Notes under the pieces: model-generated | Database searches by the model: none | The model's input: the letters and a program-made list of their open reading frames with translations, nothing else | What the model was told of the DNA's origin: nothing | Made by a program: the position numbers and the translations under genes | Source of the DNA: Halovenus sp. | Lineage (GTDB): Archaea; Halobacteriota; Halobacteria; Halobacteriales; Haloarculaceae | Direction: 5' to 3' | DNA length: 6,827 nt | Assembly (NCBI GenBank): GCA_003551945.1 | Contig: PUNZ01000096.1 | Span: forward strand, 1 to 6,827 | In this document: piece after piece, positions 1 through 6,482 of the stretch | Position numbering within the stretch: the first letter of the stretch is position 1 | Layout of the letters: the number at the start of each line of letters is the position of its first letter

Positions 1-111
1 AATATCATCGCTGACAGCGGACAGGGCTATGCATCCAAACAAAAGGCCAAACAGGGGCTAATGAGCGTCCAGACAAACGTTCCTGGCGCACCAGTTGAAA
101 ACGCAGAGTAA
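1..111 (+). CDS. DUF1508 / HVO_2922-family protein, C-terminal part
   Basis: Frame 1 is open from the window edge to a TAA at 109-111 and gives 36 residues beginning NIIADSGQGYASKQKAKQG. This matches the second half of the DUF1508 (YegP/HVO_2922-type) repeat: a strand carrying 'NG-IIA-SGEGY', then 'SKxxAxxGIxSVxxN'. Haloarchaeal members are small acidic proteins of about 60 residues, usually a single copy of this alpha-beta module, and their function is unknown. The 5' end lies outside the window, so the start and promoter cannot be judged. The usual 'GIESVK' is replaced here by 'GLMSVQ', a mild divergence. The gene converges on the surface-protein gene, with 36 bases between the two stop codons. 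Family assignment is by recognition of the motif; no role is claimed. Confidence 0.8.
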   Translation, partial: NIIADSGQGYASKQKAKQGLMSVQTNVPGAPVENAE

Positions 112-124
112 TCCGAGTCGGCAG

Positions 125-147
125 TTATTTTCAGTTTCAATCAATTT
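125..147 (+). terminator. T-rich stretch, possible archaeal terminator of the DUF1508 gene
   Basis: Between the convergent stops the plus strand carries three closely spaced T-rich runs (TTATTTT at 125-131, GTTTC at 134-138, ATTTTC at 144-149). Archaeal RNA polymerase terminates at oligo-T tracts without needing a hairpin, so this stretch fits an end signal for the upstream plus-strand gene. No stem-loop is evident, and the minus strand has no equivalent T run for the surface-protein gene. Confidence 0.35.
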
Positions 148-3099
148 TCACACCCAGTAGCCAAGAACATACACTGCCCCTACCATGGCAGTCCCACCGA
201 GGACACGCCCCGGACTGAGCGCGAGACCAAAGACCTCGTCAGTTGGTTCGTCGGTCGGCTCCGGTTCCTCAGTGTCCGCCTCATCGCGCTCTTCAACGAC
301 CACAGTCGTTTCATCCGTGTCTGTCGCTGTCTCTACAGTGACGCTGTACTCGCCCGGAGCGTCGACGCCATCATGTATTGTCTCGATAGTCGTTGTCTCC
401 CCGGGGTCAAGTTCAACCGTCTCGCTCGTAACGGACTCCTCATCGAACTGAACCTCGACCGATTCCGACGTTGTCTCCTCACCCGGATGAGTAACCGTCA
501 CGCTCAGGCTGATGGGGTCACCGACTGTAACCGGGCTCTCGGCTGTAAGCTCAGTTATCTCGAACGTCCCTGCAACTGATTCTCGCGTCATCGTGGTCTC
601 AGCTGTCTCGTTCGGTGTACTGACAGTCACAGTGTACTCACCGGGGTCGAGCGCTTCGACTGCCTCGCCAAATGCAGTCTCCACCCCCTCGCTCACTAGC
701 GTCTCGGTTCCGCCGGGCTCAACCGCCACTTCCTCGGTTGTGACCGTCTCGTTATCGATGGCAATCTCGATGTCGGCAGTTCCGGGCAGCAATCCATCGT
801 TTGCAATAGTCGTGTTCAGCGTCGGTTCGAGTGCACCGTCAACGACTGGGGCGTCAGCGGTCAGGTTTGCAACCTGAAAGACAGGGGCAGGGTCCTCAAC
901 AACGAGTAGTTGACTTGCCGAATCAGTCAGCGTTGCAACTGTGATTGGATGTTCACCGGGGCCGAGGTCCGACGCGTTCTCAAAGGAGATTGTCTCGGAT
1001 TCGTCAACGGCGAGCGAAAGCGTCTCGTTTTCCCGTATCTCTCCATCAACAGCGAACGAAATCGTCTCATTCCCGTCGAGCGGGCCAGTGTTCGTAATCT
1101 CTGCGGTCACCTCCCCAACCGCCTCGCCGTCAACGAGTTGTGAATCGGTCGAGAGGTCGCTGACCTCAAACTGTGCGAACTTGTCTTCACTTTCGAAGAC
1201 GGTAAGGGAGCGTTCGTCGGCGAACCCGTCGAACGCCCTAAACAGTTGGATATCCACTTCGGAATCGGCTTCAATAGGTGAGAGGTCGAGTTCAACCGCA
1301 AACGACCCCTTGCTATCGATGGTGACGTCCTCGGATTCGATGTTCACTGGCGGAAAGCGCTGGTCAATAACGATATCTGTCGGGCTGCTTTCCGGATGCA
1401 GTGTTGTCATCCCGGAAATCGTTTGTCCGGAGTCGTTCAGTACGACTGGCCTGTCATCTGGGCCCGTTCGATTATATTCGAGTTCGCGGTCGATAACGGA
1501 CAGAGTTTGCTCACGGAGTTCTGTGCCATCGAGATATGGGAACTGACTGCCAGCAGCGGGGTCGAACGGCTCGGGTTTGAAGCTGTTTGTGATATCTGAG
1601 AAATCATAGAAATCGTCACCTCCATCGACGCGGAACGAGATATCGAATTCGTCCCCGCCGTCCAACTGTTTAGTTACGCCGCCTGGCATGCGAGTGTCGA
1701 CAACGACATAGAACCGGTCAAGTTCGAGGATATCGGTGCCAAGCACTGGCTCAGTGAAATACGAGACGTCTGAGGCTTCAGCGCCAAACAGATCGAACTC
1801 GGTCGTCGGTTCGTTACGCCCGACGTTTTGCTGTTCAATGGTGAGTTCGATTCCTTCAGGGAGGTCGAAAAACGCCCCGACTTGCTCAGGAGTGAGCAAC
1901 TCACCTTGTTCGTCATCAACAGTCCCCTCATGAGCGGCATCGACCATCGCACCCCAGATGCCTGTGGCTTCGATTTCGAGGAGCAAGCGGTCATCGACGG
2001 TTATCGTCTCTGATTCGATTGCTTGGTCAAGAAGCGAGTCAATATCACCAGGACTGAGGTCCTCAATGTCGTCGCTATTCGGTTCGTATGCAACTTGGTC
2101 AGCGTTACCTTCTGGCAGCCAAGAAGCAGTAAGGTTGCCAATCTCTGGCTGTGCTAACTCGATATTGCCACGGTCGAACGGAAAGAGCGGGTCGACGATT
2201 CCGTCATCTCTGACGATAATTGACGGGCCTTCACCGACAACGAGACTGTATCTGCCCGGTTCGAGTGGTCCCGGTTGGACGCCTCCCGTACTTTCCTCGC
2301 GGAGTTCTTTCAGTGTGTCCGCAATTCTGTCACCCGCCGGATTCTCAAACCGGACGTCTTCGAACACACCCTCCGGCTCTGCATCTGGACCGAGGTCATG
2401 TGCGTAACTCGTTACGCTGCCGTCAACCGAGGTATAGACCTCTTCGGATGACCGGTTTGTCCCGACAAGACGGGTGTTTACGATGAACGTGGCGGAACCA
2501 TCAACGTACAGGACGTCAACTGGAGTATCGAGTGCTTCCGGTTCATCTGCCGGCCGGTCACCCCCAAAGAGAATGTATCCCTCATCAGCGTCATCCAGTG
2601 AGACACTCACTTCAACAAAGTCACCAGCAATGCCTTCGAAGGTAACCTCATCGAAGCTTGCACTGTCGGTATCGGTAACCGTCCCAATCTCAAAAGCATC
2701 TGTTTGCGTTGTATTCGTCGTCTCCCCTTCGTTGTCTTCTACTTCAAGAATCAAATCGTGGTTTCCGGGTCGAAGCTCCTGCAGTACATCACGTGAAACG
2801 GTGTAGTCAATATCGCGCCCGCTGTCGAGGTCAGTTTCTTCGAACGCAACTTCATCATCGGGGCCAATGGCTCGCAACGTAATTGTAGCGTTCGCAGGGT
2901 CTTCGGGCTCTGCGGTGTATGTAACCTGGAGATCTTCATCTGCCTGAACGTGCTCAGGGACAACAGTCTCGATGGACGGGCCGGATTCGACGGCGGGAGA
3001 AGCATTGCCACTCGTGGCCCCAGCCAGACCTGCGACCCCGGCCAGGAGAAAAACCAACACGATAACCCAGAGGTGGGTCGTCCGGAGGGTGAAACTCAT
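148..3099 (-). CDS. Large secreted, membrane-anchored surface glycoprotein with CARDB-like repeats
   Basis: This 983-residue protein probably acts outside the cell. Residues 1-28 look like a Sec signal peptide: MSFTLRTTH, then a hydrophobic core, then an A-G-A cleavage site. There is no twin arginine and no lipobox Cys. Residues about 41-137 form an Ig-like domain. Residues about 147-300 resemble the haloarchaeal BGTF/DUF7827 surface module ('AGDFVEVSVSL', 'YVDGSATFIVNTRLVG', 'LEPGRYSLVV'), and about 310-580 a related region ('GNIELAQPEIGNLTASW', 'DDRLLLEIEATGI'). Three CARDB-like beta domains follow at about 643-735, 740-840 and 845-936, each with 'VTAEITNTG'-like and 'LxPGEYxVTV' strands. 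An acidic Pro/Thr stalk (938-955) and a short hydrophobic helix (about 966-983) end the chain. About fourteen N-glycosylation sequons are present. The reading frame extends upstream to 3327, but the ATG at 3097-3099 is chosen because the signal peptide starts there. CARDB domains are known adhesion or scaffold modules; the ligand is unknown. Confidence 0.88.
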   Translation of the reverse strand: MSFTLRTTHLWVIVLVFLLAGVAGLAGATSGNASPAVESGPSIETVVPEHVQADEDLQVTYTAEPEDPANATITLRAIGPDDEVAFEETDLDSGRDIDYTVSRDVLQELRPGNHDLILEVEDNEGETTNTTQTDAFEIGTVTDTDSASFDEVTFEGIAGDFVEVSVSLDDADEGYILFGGDRPADEPEALDTPVDVLYVDGSATFIVNTRLVGTNRSSEEVYTSVDGSVTSYAHDLGPDAEPEGVFEDVRFENPAGDRIADTLKELREESTGGVQPGPLEPGRYSLVVGEGPSIIVRDDGIVDPLFPFDRGNIELAQPEIGNLTASWLPEGNADQVAYEPNSDDIEDLSPGDIDSLLDQAIESETITVDDRLLLEIEATGIWGAMVDAAHEGTVDDEQGELLTPEQVGAFFDLPEGIELTIEQQNVGRNEPTTEFDLFGAEASDVSYFTEPVLGTDILELDRFYVVVDTRMPGGVTKQLDGGDEFDISFRVDGGDDFYDFSDITNSFKPEPFDPAAGSQFPYLDGTELREQTLSVIDRELEYNRTGPDDRPVVLNDSGQTISGMTTLHPESSPTDIVIDQRFPPVNIESEDVTIDSKGSFAVELDLSPIEADSEVDIQLFRAFDGFADERSLTVFESEDKFAQFEVSDLSTDSQLVDGEAVGEVTAEITNTGPLDGNETISFAVDGEIRENETLSLAVDESETISFENASDLGPGEHPITVATLTDSASQLLVVEDPAPVFQVANLTADAPVVDGALEPTLNTTIANDGLLPGTADIEIAIDNETVTTEEVAVEPGGTETLVSEGVETAFGEAVEALDPGEYTVTVSTPNETAETTMTRESVAGTFEITELTAESPVTVGDPISLSVTVTHPGEETTSESVEVQFDEESVTSETVELDPGETTTIETIHDGVDAPGEYSVTVETATDTDETTVVVEERDEADTEEPEPTDEPTDEVFGLALSPGRVLGGTAMVGAVYVLGYWV

Positions 3100-3236
3100 A
3101 CGGTTCCGTTCCGTTGCGACACTGCGTATCGCTAGCTGTGAGTAGTCTGTACCCGGTAATAACGACGTTGGCCCATTCTCAACGGTGATAAAGGCGGACA
3201 AAAGATTCAGGTAGCAACCGGTCGGAGACCAGAACA
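3100..3236. promoter_or_regulatory. Divergent promoter region, surface protein / zinc-ribbon protein
   Basis: These 137 bases separate two divergent start codons. For the surface-protein gene (-) the best TATA-like element is CGTTATTACC (complement of 3155-3164), which would put transcription start near 3133 and leave a leader of about 30 bases. No Shine-Dalgarno is evident; only a tandem GGAAC repeat precedes the ATG. For the zinc-ribbon gene (+) GATAAAGG (3187-3194) or AAAAGA (near 3200) could serve, and GGAG at 3224-3227 lies nine bases before the ATG as a weak ribosome site. A GCTAGC palindrome sits at 3131-3136. All assignments are by eye. Confidence 0.4.
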
Positions 3237-3647
3237 ATGGCCGAGTGTCGCGAATGTGACCGCTCGATTCCCGAGGGCTCGAACTTCTGTTCGCAGTGTG
3301 GGGCACCACAGAATGAGAAGGCGGCAAGAGCCCTCGAATCGTTCACAAAGCGACAGGTACAGCAGTTGCCGGAAGCAGAGCTCGAGACATTGGTTGAGAA
3401 CGCAACCCAGTCTTCATCGCTCAATCGACGCGTGAGCTATGCCGTTGGCTGGATAACGTTGGTTGGTGCGCTTGCGATGGTCCCCTCGATTGCAAGCGTC
3501 TTTGTATTGCTCGCGGGAGTGATTATTTTACCGCCGGTTCGCCGGCTCTTCACCAGACAGGTCGGACGGCGACTTGACCCGCGTGCAGTCGTCGGGTTGT
3601 ACGTTATCACCGTCGCTATCGGAAGTGCACTATTCTGGCTCGTTTGA
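3237..3647 (+). CDS. Zinc-ribbon protein with three transmembrane segments
   Basis: This 136-residue protein starts with a zinc ribbon: Cys4-x2-Cys7 and Cys18-x2-Cys21 followed by GAP, the typical 'FCSQCGAP' knuckle of zf-ribbon/DZR-type domains. A polar, probably helical linker (about 25-63, 'RQVQQLPEAELETLVENA') leads to two closely packed hydrophobic segments (about 66-82 and 84-101). A basic loop (RRLFTRQVGRR) and a third hydrophobic segment (about 117-136) reach the C-terminus. By the positive-inside rule the basic loop at 102-112, between TM2 and TM3, is cytoplasmic. With three segments the zinc ribbon would then be on the opposite side from the C-terminus, unless the first two hydrophobic stretches form a re-entrant pair, so topology is uncertain. 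The start is the first ATG and gives the ribbon directly. Such proteins are common and mostly uncharacterised in haloarchaea; the function is unknown. Its stop lies five bases from that of the next, convergent gene. Confidence 0.85.
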   Translation: MAECRECDRSIPEGSNFCSQCGAPQNEKAARALESFTKRQVQQLPEAELETLVENATQSSSLNRRVSYAVGWITLVGALAMVPSIASVFVLLAGVIILPPVRRLFTRQVGRRLDPRAVVGLYVITVAIGSALFWLV

Positions 3648-3652
3648 GGAGC

Positions 3653-3877
3653 CTACCTTTCGTCGAGCAGTTCATCAATCGTCGCCGAAACATCCCCCGT
3701 TGCATCGACTCCAAGCGGCTCTGTCAGGCCAGCACGTTCGATTGCTTCTTCGAGTTCCCACCGCGATACCCCCACTGTCGAGGCTGCCTCGTGGAGACTC
3801 GCTTCGCTCAGCACAAACAACCCCAGTGCCTGTGCAAGTTCCCCGTCCACCTCATCAACTGACCGCTCACTATCCAT
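3653..3877 (-). CDS. Small helix-turn-helix protein, UPF0175-like
   Basis: This 74-residue acidic protein has one clear motif, a helix-turn-helix at about residues 26-51: 'ASLHEAASTVGVSRWELEEAIERAGL'-type spacing with 'AA-x2-GVSRWEL' as the recognition turn. The same arrangement occurs in UPF0175 and related haloarchaeal small HTH proteins, some of which act as antitoxin-like or regulatory proteins. No toxin-like partner is seen beside it. The frame extends upstream to 3970, but the ATG at 3875-3877 is preferred: it removes a non-haloarchaeal-looking Cys-rich extension and an overlap with tenA, and it places a TATA-like element about 26 bases upstream, as expected for a leaderless mRNA. It ends five bases from the zinc-ribbon gene's stop. 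DNA binding is inferred from the motif; its target is unknown, and autoregulation is possible. Confidence 0.78.
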   Translation of the reverse strand: MDSERSVDEVDGELAQALGLFVLSEASLHEAASTVGVSRWELEEAIERAGLTEPLGVDATGDVSATIDELLDER

Positions 3878-3897
3878 GTCTACTGCTATCACAAGGC

Positions 3898-3907
3898 AAC
3901 TATATTG
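3898..3907 (-). promoter_or_regulatory. TATA-like element of the small HTH gene
   Basis: The minus strand reads CAATATAGTT here. Its centre is about 26 bases before the ATG at 3877, the spacing expected when transcription starts at or next to the start codon. This supports a leaderless mRNA, a start at 3877, and transcription independent of the upstream tenA gene. Confidence 0.55.
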
Positions 3908-3913
3908 TCGTTT

Positions 3914-3921
3914 CCCTAGGG
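3914..3921. repeat. CCCTAGGG palindrome beside the TATA-like element
   Basis: This perfect 8-base palindrome lies on the upstream side of the HTH gene's TATA-like element, just beyond the expected BRE position. CTAG is generally scarce in haloarchaeal genomes, so a perfect site in a promoter stands out as a possible operator. It is short, and no second copy was noticed in the window. Confidence 0.3.
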
Positions 3922-3957
3922 CTGGTTCGCATGCAAATACGAGACAGCAGTGAGGAA

Positions 3958-4617
3958 TTACACCTCCCACTGTTCCTGTGTGTAGGCCATCTCCCAGAAG
4001 GCGTGTTCGAACCGCGCACTCGTCAGAAAGGCCTTACGCATAGCCTCGTGTTCGCCAGGAAACCGCTCTGCACACCGATCGACGAGGTCGCGCATTGTTC
4101 CGACGACCTCGGCAAACTCCTCGCTCGTGTACATCTCAATCCACGGTGTGTACCGATGTTCCGCTGTCGCTAATGTTGCAGCATGGCGACCGATATCGAG
4201 ATATCCCTGTCCACAGGGGTAGAGTGCAGCCATACTCTCCGCAAACGAGCCCTCATATGCCGTTCGGATGAGAAAGCTCGTATACGCCTCACAGGTGGGT
4301 GATTTCGTCGTCCGCTCAAGTGTCTCTCGGTCGATGCCATACTCAGTGGCAAACGCTCGGTGGAGATCCATTTCGGTGTCGAGCGTGCTGTGGGCAATGC
4401 CAAGGAGTTGTGTCATCGTCTCCTCATCGCGCGCTTTGGCTCCGGTCACCGCAAACAATCGAGCGTAGTCGAGCAGGTAGCGATAATCCTGCCGAATCCA
4501 GTGTCTGAACGCCGCCTCATCAAGCGTTCCGGCCGCCAGTTCCGTGATGAACGGATGGCTCTTTTGTGCCTCCCAGAGAGCGGTACAATCATCCAGTAGC
4601 TGGTTGCTAAATGACAT
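3958..4617 (-). CDS. tenA: TenA-family aminopyrimidine aminohydrolase (thiaminase II)
   Basis: TenA enzymes hydrolyse aminopyrimidines from degraded thiamine, releasing HMP for re-entry into thiamine synthesis in the cytoplasm; some also cleave thiamine. The 219-residue length and all-helical pattern fit the family. Landmark residues fall at almost the same numbers as in Bacillus subtilis TenA: Asp44 in 'FRHWIRQDYRYL', Tyr112, catalytic Cys135 in 'LYPCGQGY', Tyr139, Tyr163 and the acid Glu204 in 'ARFEHAFWEM'. The presence of Cys135 puts it in the TenA_C class rather than the Cys-less TenA_E class. The ATG at 4615-4617 gives the usual N-terminus and has a TATA-like element about 27 bases upstream. 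It is divergent from cofE. The small HTH gene lies downstream on the same strand with its own promoter. No other thiamine gene is in the window, so a salvage role is inferred from the family alone. Confidence 0.93.
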   Translation of the reverse strand: MSFSNQLLDDCTALWEAQKSHPFITELAAGTLDEAAFRHWIRQDYRYLLDYARLFAVTGAKARDEETMTQLLGIAHSTLDTEMDLHRAFATEYGIDRETLERTTKSPTCEAYTSFLIRTAYEGSFAESMAALYPCGQGYLDIGRHAATLATAEHRYTPWIEMYTSEEFAEVVGTMRDLVDRCAERFPGEHEAMRKAFLTSARFEHAFWEMAYTQEQWEV

Positions 4618-4690
4618 CGGTCGATATTAGACTGCGGCCGATATATAATCTAGTAGTATAACCAAATAATAGTTTGTCAGTTCCGGTCGG
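4618..4690. repeat. Three-copy CGGYCG-type direct repeat in the tenA/cofE promoter region
   Basis: CGGTCGATAT (4618-4627) and CGGCCGATAT (4635-4644) are 10-base direct repeats with one mismatch, 17 bases apart start to start. A third, looser copy, CGGTCGGTTT, begins at 4684. Copy 1 touches the tenA start codon, copy 2 overlaps the tenA TATA-like element, and copy 3 runs into the T-rich element before cofE. The placement suggests regulatory sites, but the core could recur by chance in DNA of this composition. Confidence 0.35.
4641..4650 (-). promoter_or_regulatory. TATA-like element of tenA
   Basis: The minus strand reads GATTATATAT, the strongest TATA-like match in the window, centred about 27-28 bases before the tenA ATG at 4617. 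This spacing implies a leaderless or near-leaderless transcript. The surrounding 4641-4676 stretch is markedly AT-rich compared with its flanks. Confidence 0.6.
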
Positions 4691-4696
4691 TTTTTC
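4691..4696 (+). promoter_or_regulatory. T-rich promoter element of the cofE-mer operon
   Basis: TTTTTC is centred about 26-27 bases before the cofE ATG at 4720, the position of a TATA element for a leaderless transcript. No Shine-Dalgarno precedes the ATG (the sequence there is AGGGCGGGT). An alternative AAATAATAG at 4664-4672 would imply a leader of about 25 bases. Confidence 0.45.
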
Positions 4697-4719
4697 CCCA
4701 CGCACCACTCAGGGCGGGT

Positions 4720-5481
4720 ATGGAAGTATTCACGGTTGACGGACTCCCAGAGATACGGCCCGGCGACGACATTGCGTCGCTCATCGCCGAGCAGGTCTCG
4801 TTACGGGAGGATGATGTGGTGTGTGTCGCCAGCACCATCGTTTCGAAAGCGGAAGGCCGACAGGCAAATCTCACGGATTTCCCGGCGACCGAGCGTGCCG
4901 AAGAAATTGCCGAGCGCATTGGCGAGGCTGCAGGCGAAACAAAGGACCCACGGTTTGCACAAGCAGTCCTTGAAGAAAGTGAGGAACTCCTGCTAGAGTT
5001 TCCGATGATGCTCGCAGTCACACGGTTTGGCCATATCACGGTGAATGCAGGGATTGACCGCTCGAACATTCCAGATGCAGATTTGCTACTCCTGCCGGAA
5101 GACCCAACACAAAGCGCCAAAGAGCTGCATGACGGCCTTGGAGCGCGCGTCGTCGTAACGGACACCTCTGGTCGTCCGTTCCGATACGGCCAGCGCGGTG
5201 TTGCACTGGGCTGGGCCGGCCTTCCAGCAGCACGAGATTGGCGCGGGGAGTACGACCGAAACGGGAAGGAACTCACCGCAACGGTGCAGGCCGTCGTTGA
5301 TGAACTCGCCGCCGCTTCAAACCTCGTCACCGGGGAGGGTGGTGGTGGCACACCCGTTGCAGTCGTCCGCGACTGGGAGTTTGGCAATCACGAGGGAAGC
5401 GACGAACTCTTCCGAACCAAGGAGGATGACTTGATTCGACCAGCGCTTCGCGCTTGGACTGATGCTCAACACGACAGATGA
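4720..5481 (+). CDS. cofE: Coenzyme F420:L-glutamate ligase (F420-0:gamma-glutamyl ligase)
   Basis: CofE uses GTP and divalent metal to add L-glutamate residues to F420-0, the last step in making the cytoplasmic deazaflavin cofactor F420. The 253-residue length is normal for the archaeal stand-alone enzyme. Hallmarks run in family order: 'VASTIVSKAEGR' (36-47), 'ETKDPRFAQAVLEES' (73-87), 'VNAGIDRSNIP' (108-118), the metal/GTP region 'TDTSGRPFRYGQRGVALGWAG' (about 147-167), 'DWRGEYDRNGKELTAT' (173-188), 'DELAAASNLVTGE' (194-206) and the terminal 'ELFRTKEDD' segment. Asp148 and Thr149 correspond to the conserved Asp-Thr pair of the family. The ATG at 4720 gives the expected short N-terminus and a T-rich element about 27 bases upstream. 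The stop overlaps the start of mer as ATGA, indicating coupled translation with an enzyme that uses F420. It is divergent from tenA. Confidence 0.95.
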   Translation: MEVFTVDGLPEIRPGDDIASLIAEQVSLREDDVVCVASTIVSKAEGRQANLTDFPATERAEEIAERIGEAAGETKDPRFAQAVLEESEELLLEFPMMLAVTRFGHITVNAGIDRSNIPDADLLLLPEDPTQSAKELHDGLGARVVVTDTSGRPFRYGQRGVALGWAGLPAARDWRGEYDRNGKELTATVQAVVDELAAASNLVTGEGGGGTPVAVVRDWEFGNHEGSDELFRTKEDDLIRPALRAWTDAQHDR

Positions 5482-6482
5482 CACCACATTCAGCAAACCG
5501 ACGCTTTGGTATCGAACTGACACCGGAACAGCCAGTCGACCAGCTCGCCGCTCTTGCGGCACATGCCGAGACAGCGGGGTTTGACACGATTTTCGTCAGC
5601 CATCACTACAACAACCGCGATGAGTTTCTGACGCTTGGGGCGATGGCCGCCGCAACCGAGGAGATTCACCTCGGTCCTGGCGTGACAAATCCTTACGAAA
5701 CAAATCCCGTCACCCTTGCCTCGCGGATGGCAACCTTCGATGAGTTGGCGGATAACCGAGGTATCTTCGGGGTTGGTCCCGGCGACCCCTCAACCCTCTC
5801 CAATCTTGGTATCGACCAGGAGCGACCACTCCGCAGCGTCCTAGAGACGATGCAGGTTGCGCGTGACCTGTGGACCGGTAAGCGGGTGACACATGACGGA
5901 ACCTTCGAGGCAACGGATGCCGGTCTCAACTACGACGCCCGCGACATTCCAATTTACGTTGGCGGACAGGGACCGCATATGACCCGGATGGCCGCAAAAT
6001 ACGCAGACGGTATCCTGTATAACGGCTCTCATCCACGCGATATCGAGTGGGCAAAAGCACGAGTCGAAGAAGGGCTTTCCGACCGGCCCGACCACCGCGG
6101 GGAGTTCGAGTTTGCAGCCTACGCCAGCGTGAGCGTTGCCGCTGATGCCGATGAGGCACGCGATGCTGCCCGCCCACCAGTGGCCTTCATTGCGGCTGGT
6201 GCGCCACCACCGGTGCTCGACCGCCACGACCTCTCAGCGGAGGTGGCAACAGAGATTGGAACGGCTATCAGCGCCGGTGAGTTCACCGACGCGTTCGACC
6301 TCGTGACGGAGCAGATGCTCGATGCATTTGCGATTGCCGGAACGCCAGAAACAGTTGAAGCCCGAGTGGATGAGTTGTTCGAGCACGTCGATAGCGTCGT
6401 CTTCGGGTCGCCGCTTGGACCAGATATCGAGGAGGCAATCTCGCTTATGGGTGCTCGACTGCCGATGATTCGGGGCGAATAA
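5478..6482 (+). CDS. mer: F420-dependent methylene-tetrahydropterin/folate reductase, luciferase-like
   Basis: Mer reduces the methylene-C1 carrier to the methyl form with F420H2. In methanogens the carrier is tetrahydromethanopterin; in haloarchaea a folate carrier is thought to be used, standing in for MetF. The 334-residue TIM-barrel protein shows Mer landmarks throughout: 'SHHYNNRDEF' (41-50), 'LGPGVTNPY' (65-73, the F420-binding strand with its unusual peptide bond), 'FGVGPGD' (97-103), 'IPIYVGGQGP' (157-166), 'VAFIAAGAPPPVLDRH' (235-250) and 'VFGSPLGPD' (308-316). The 'FIAAGxPPPVxxRH' segment separates it from generic luciferase-like monooxygenases. The ATG at 5478 overlaps the cofE stop (ATGA), so translation is probably coupled. 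Its last 38 bases overlap the convergent membrane-protein gene. Family membership is firm; the folate substrate is inferred from the organism type. Confidence 0.93.
   Translation: MTPHSANRRFGIELTPEQPVDQLAALAAHAETAGFDTIFVSHHYNNRDEFLTLGAMAAATEEIHLGPGVTNPYETNPVTLASRMATFDELADNRGIFGVGPGDPSTLSNLGIDQERPLRSVLETMQVARDLWTGKRVTHDGTFEATDAGLNYDARDIPIYVGGQGPHMTRMAAKYADGILYNGSHPRDIEWAKARVEEGLSDRPDHRGEFEFAAYASVSVAADADEARDAARPPVAFIAAGAPPPVLDRHDLSAEVATEIGTAISAGEFTDAFDLVTEQMLDAFAIAGTPETVEARVDELFEHVDSVVFGSPLGPDIEEAISLMGARLPMIRGE

Noticed and set aside
941..1546. Long plus-strand open frames (up to 201 residues) opposite the surface-protein gene, also 512-877, 1958-2407 and 2474-2806
   Set aside because: They are Ser-rich antisense shadows produced by the codon bias of the real gene, with no recognisable domain and no haloarchaeal acidity.
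3100..3327. 76-residue N-terminal extension of the surface protein up to an upstream ATG
   Set aside because: It would bury the signal peptide inside the protein, overlap the zinc-ribbon gene in antisense, and its composition (many Ser, Arg, Pro) is unlike the acidic remainder.
3653..3877. Antitoxin of a toxin-antitoxin pair
   Set aside because: The HTH is UPF0175-like, but no adjacent PIN, RelE or other toxin-like gene is present; the neighbours are tenA and a zinc-ribbon membrane protein.
3878..3970. 31-residue N-terminal extension of the small HTH protein
   Set aside because: It is Cys-rich, not acidic, overlaps the tenA stop, and runs through the TATA-like element that fits the start at 3877.
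3574..4173. 199-residue plus-strand open frame across the HTH gene and tenA
   Set aside because: It crosses two real genes and their promoter, and its composition (many Leu, Arg, Pro, His) is not haloarchaeal.
4618..4719. TPP riboswitch upstream of tenA
   Set aside because: The likely transcript is leaderless and the space to the start codon is too short for a THI-box; no such fold was seen.
4677..5387. 236-residue minus-strand open frame opposite cofE
   Set aside because: Ser/Arg/Pro-rich shadow of a confidently identified gene; no domain seen.
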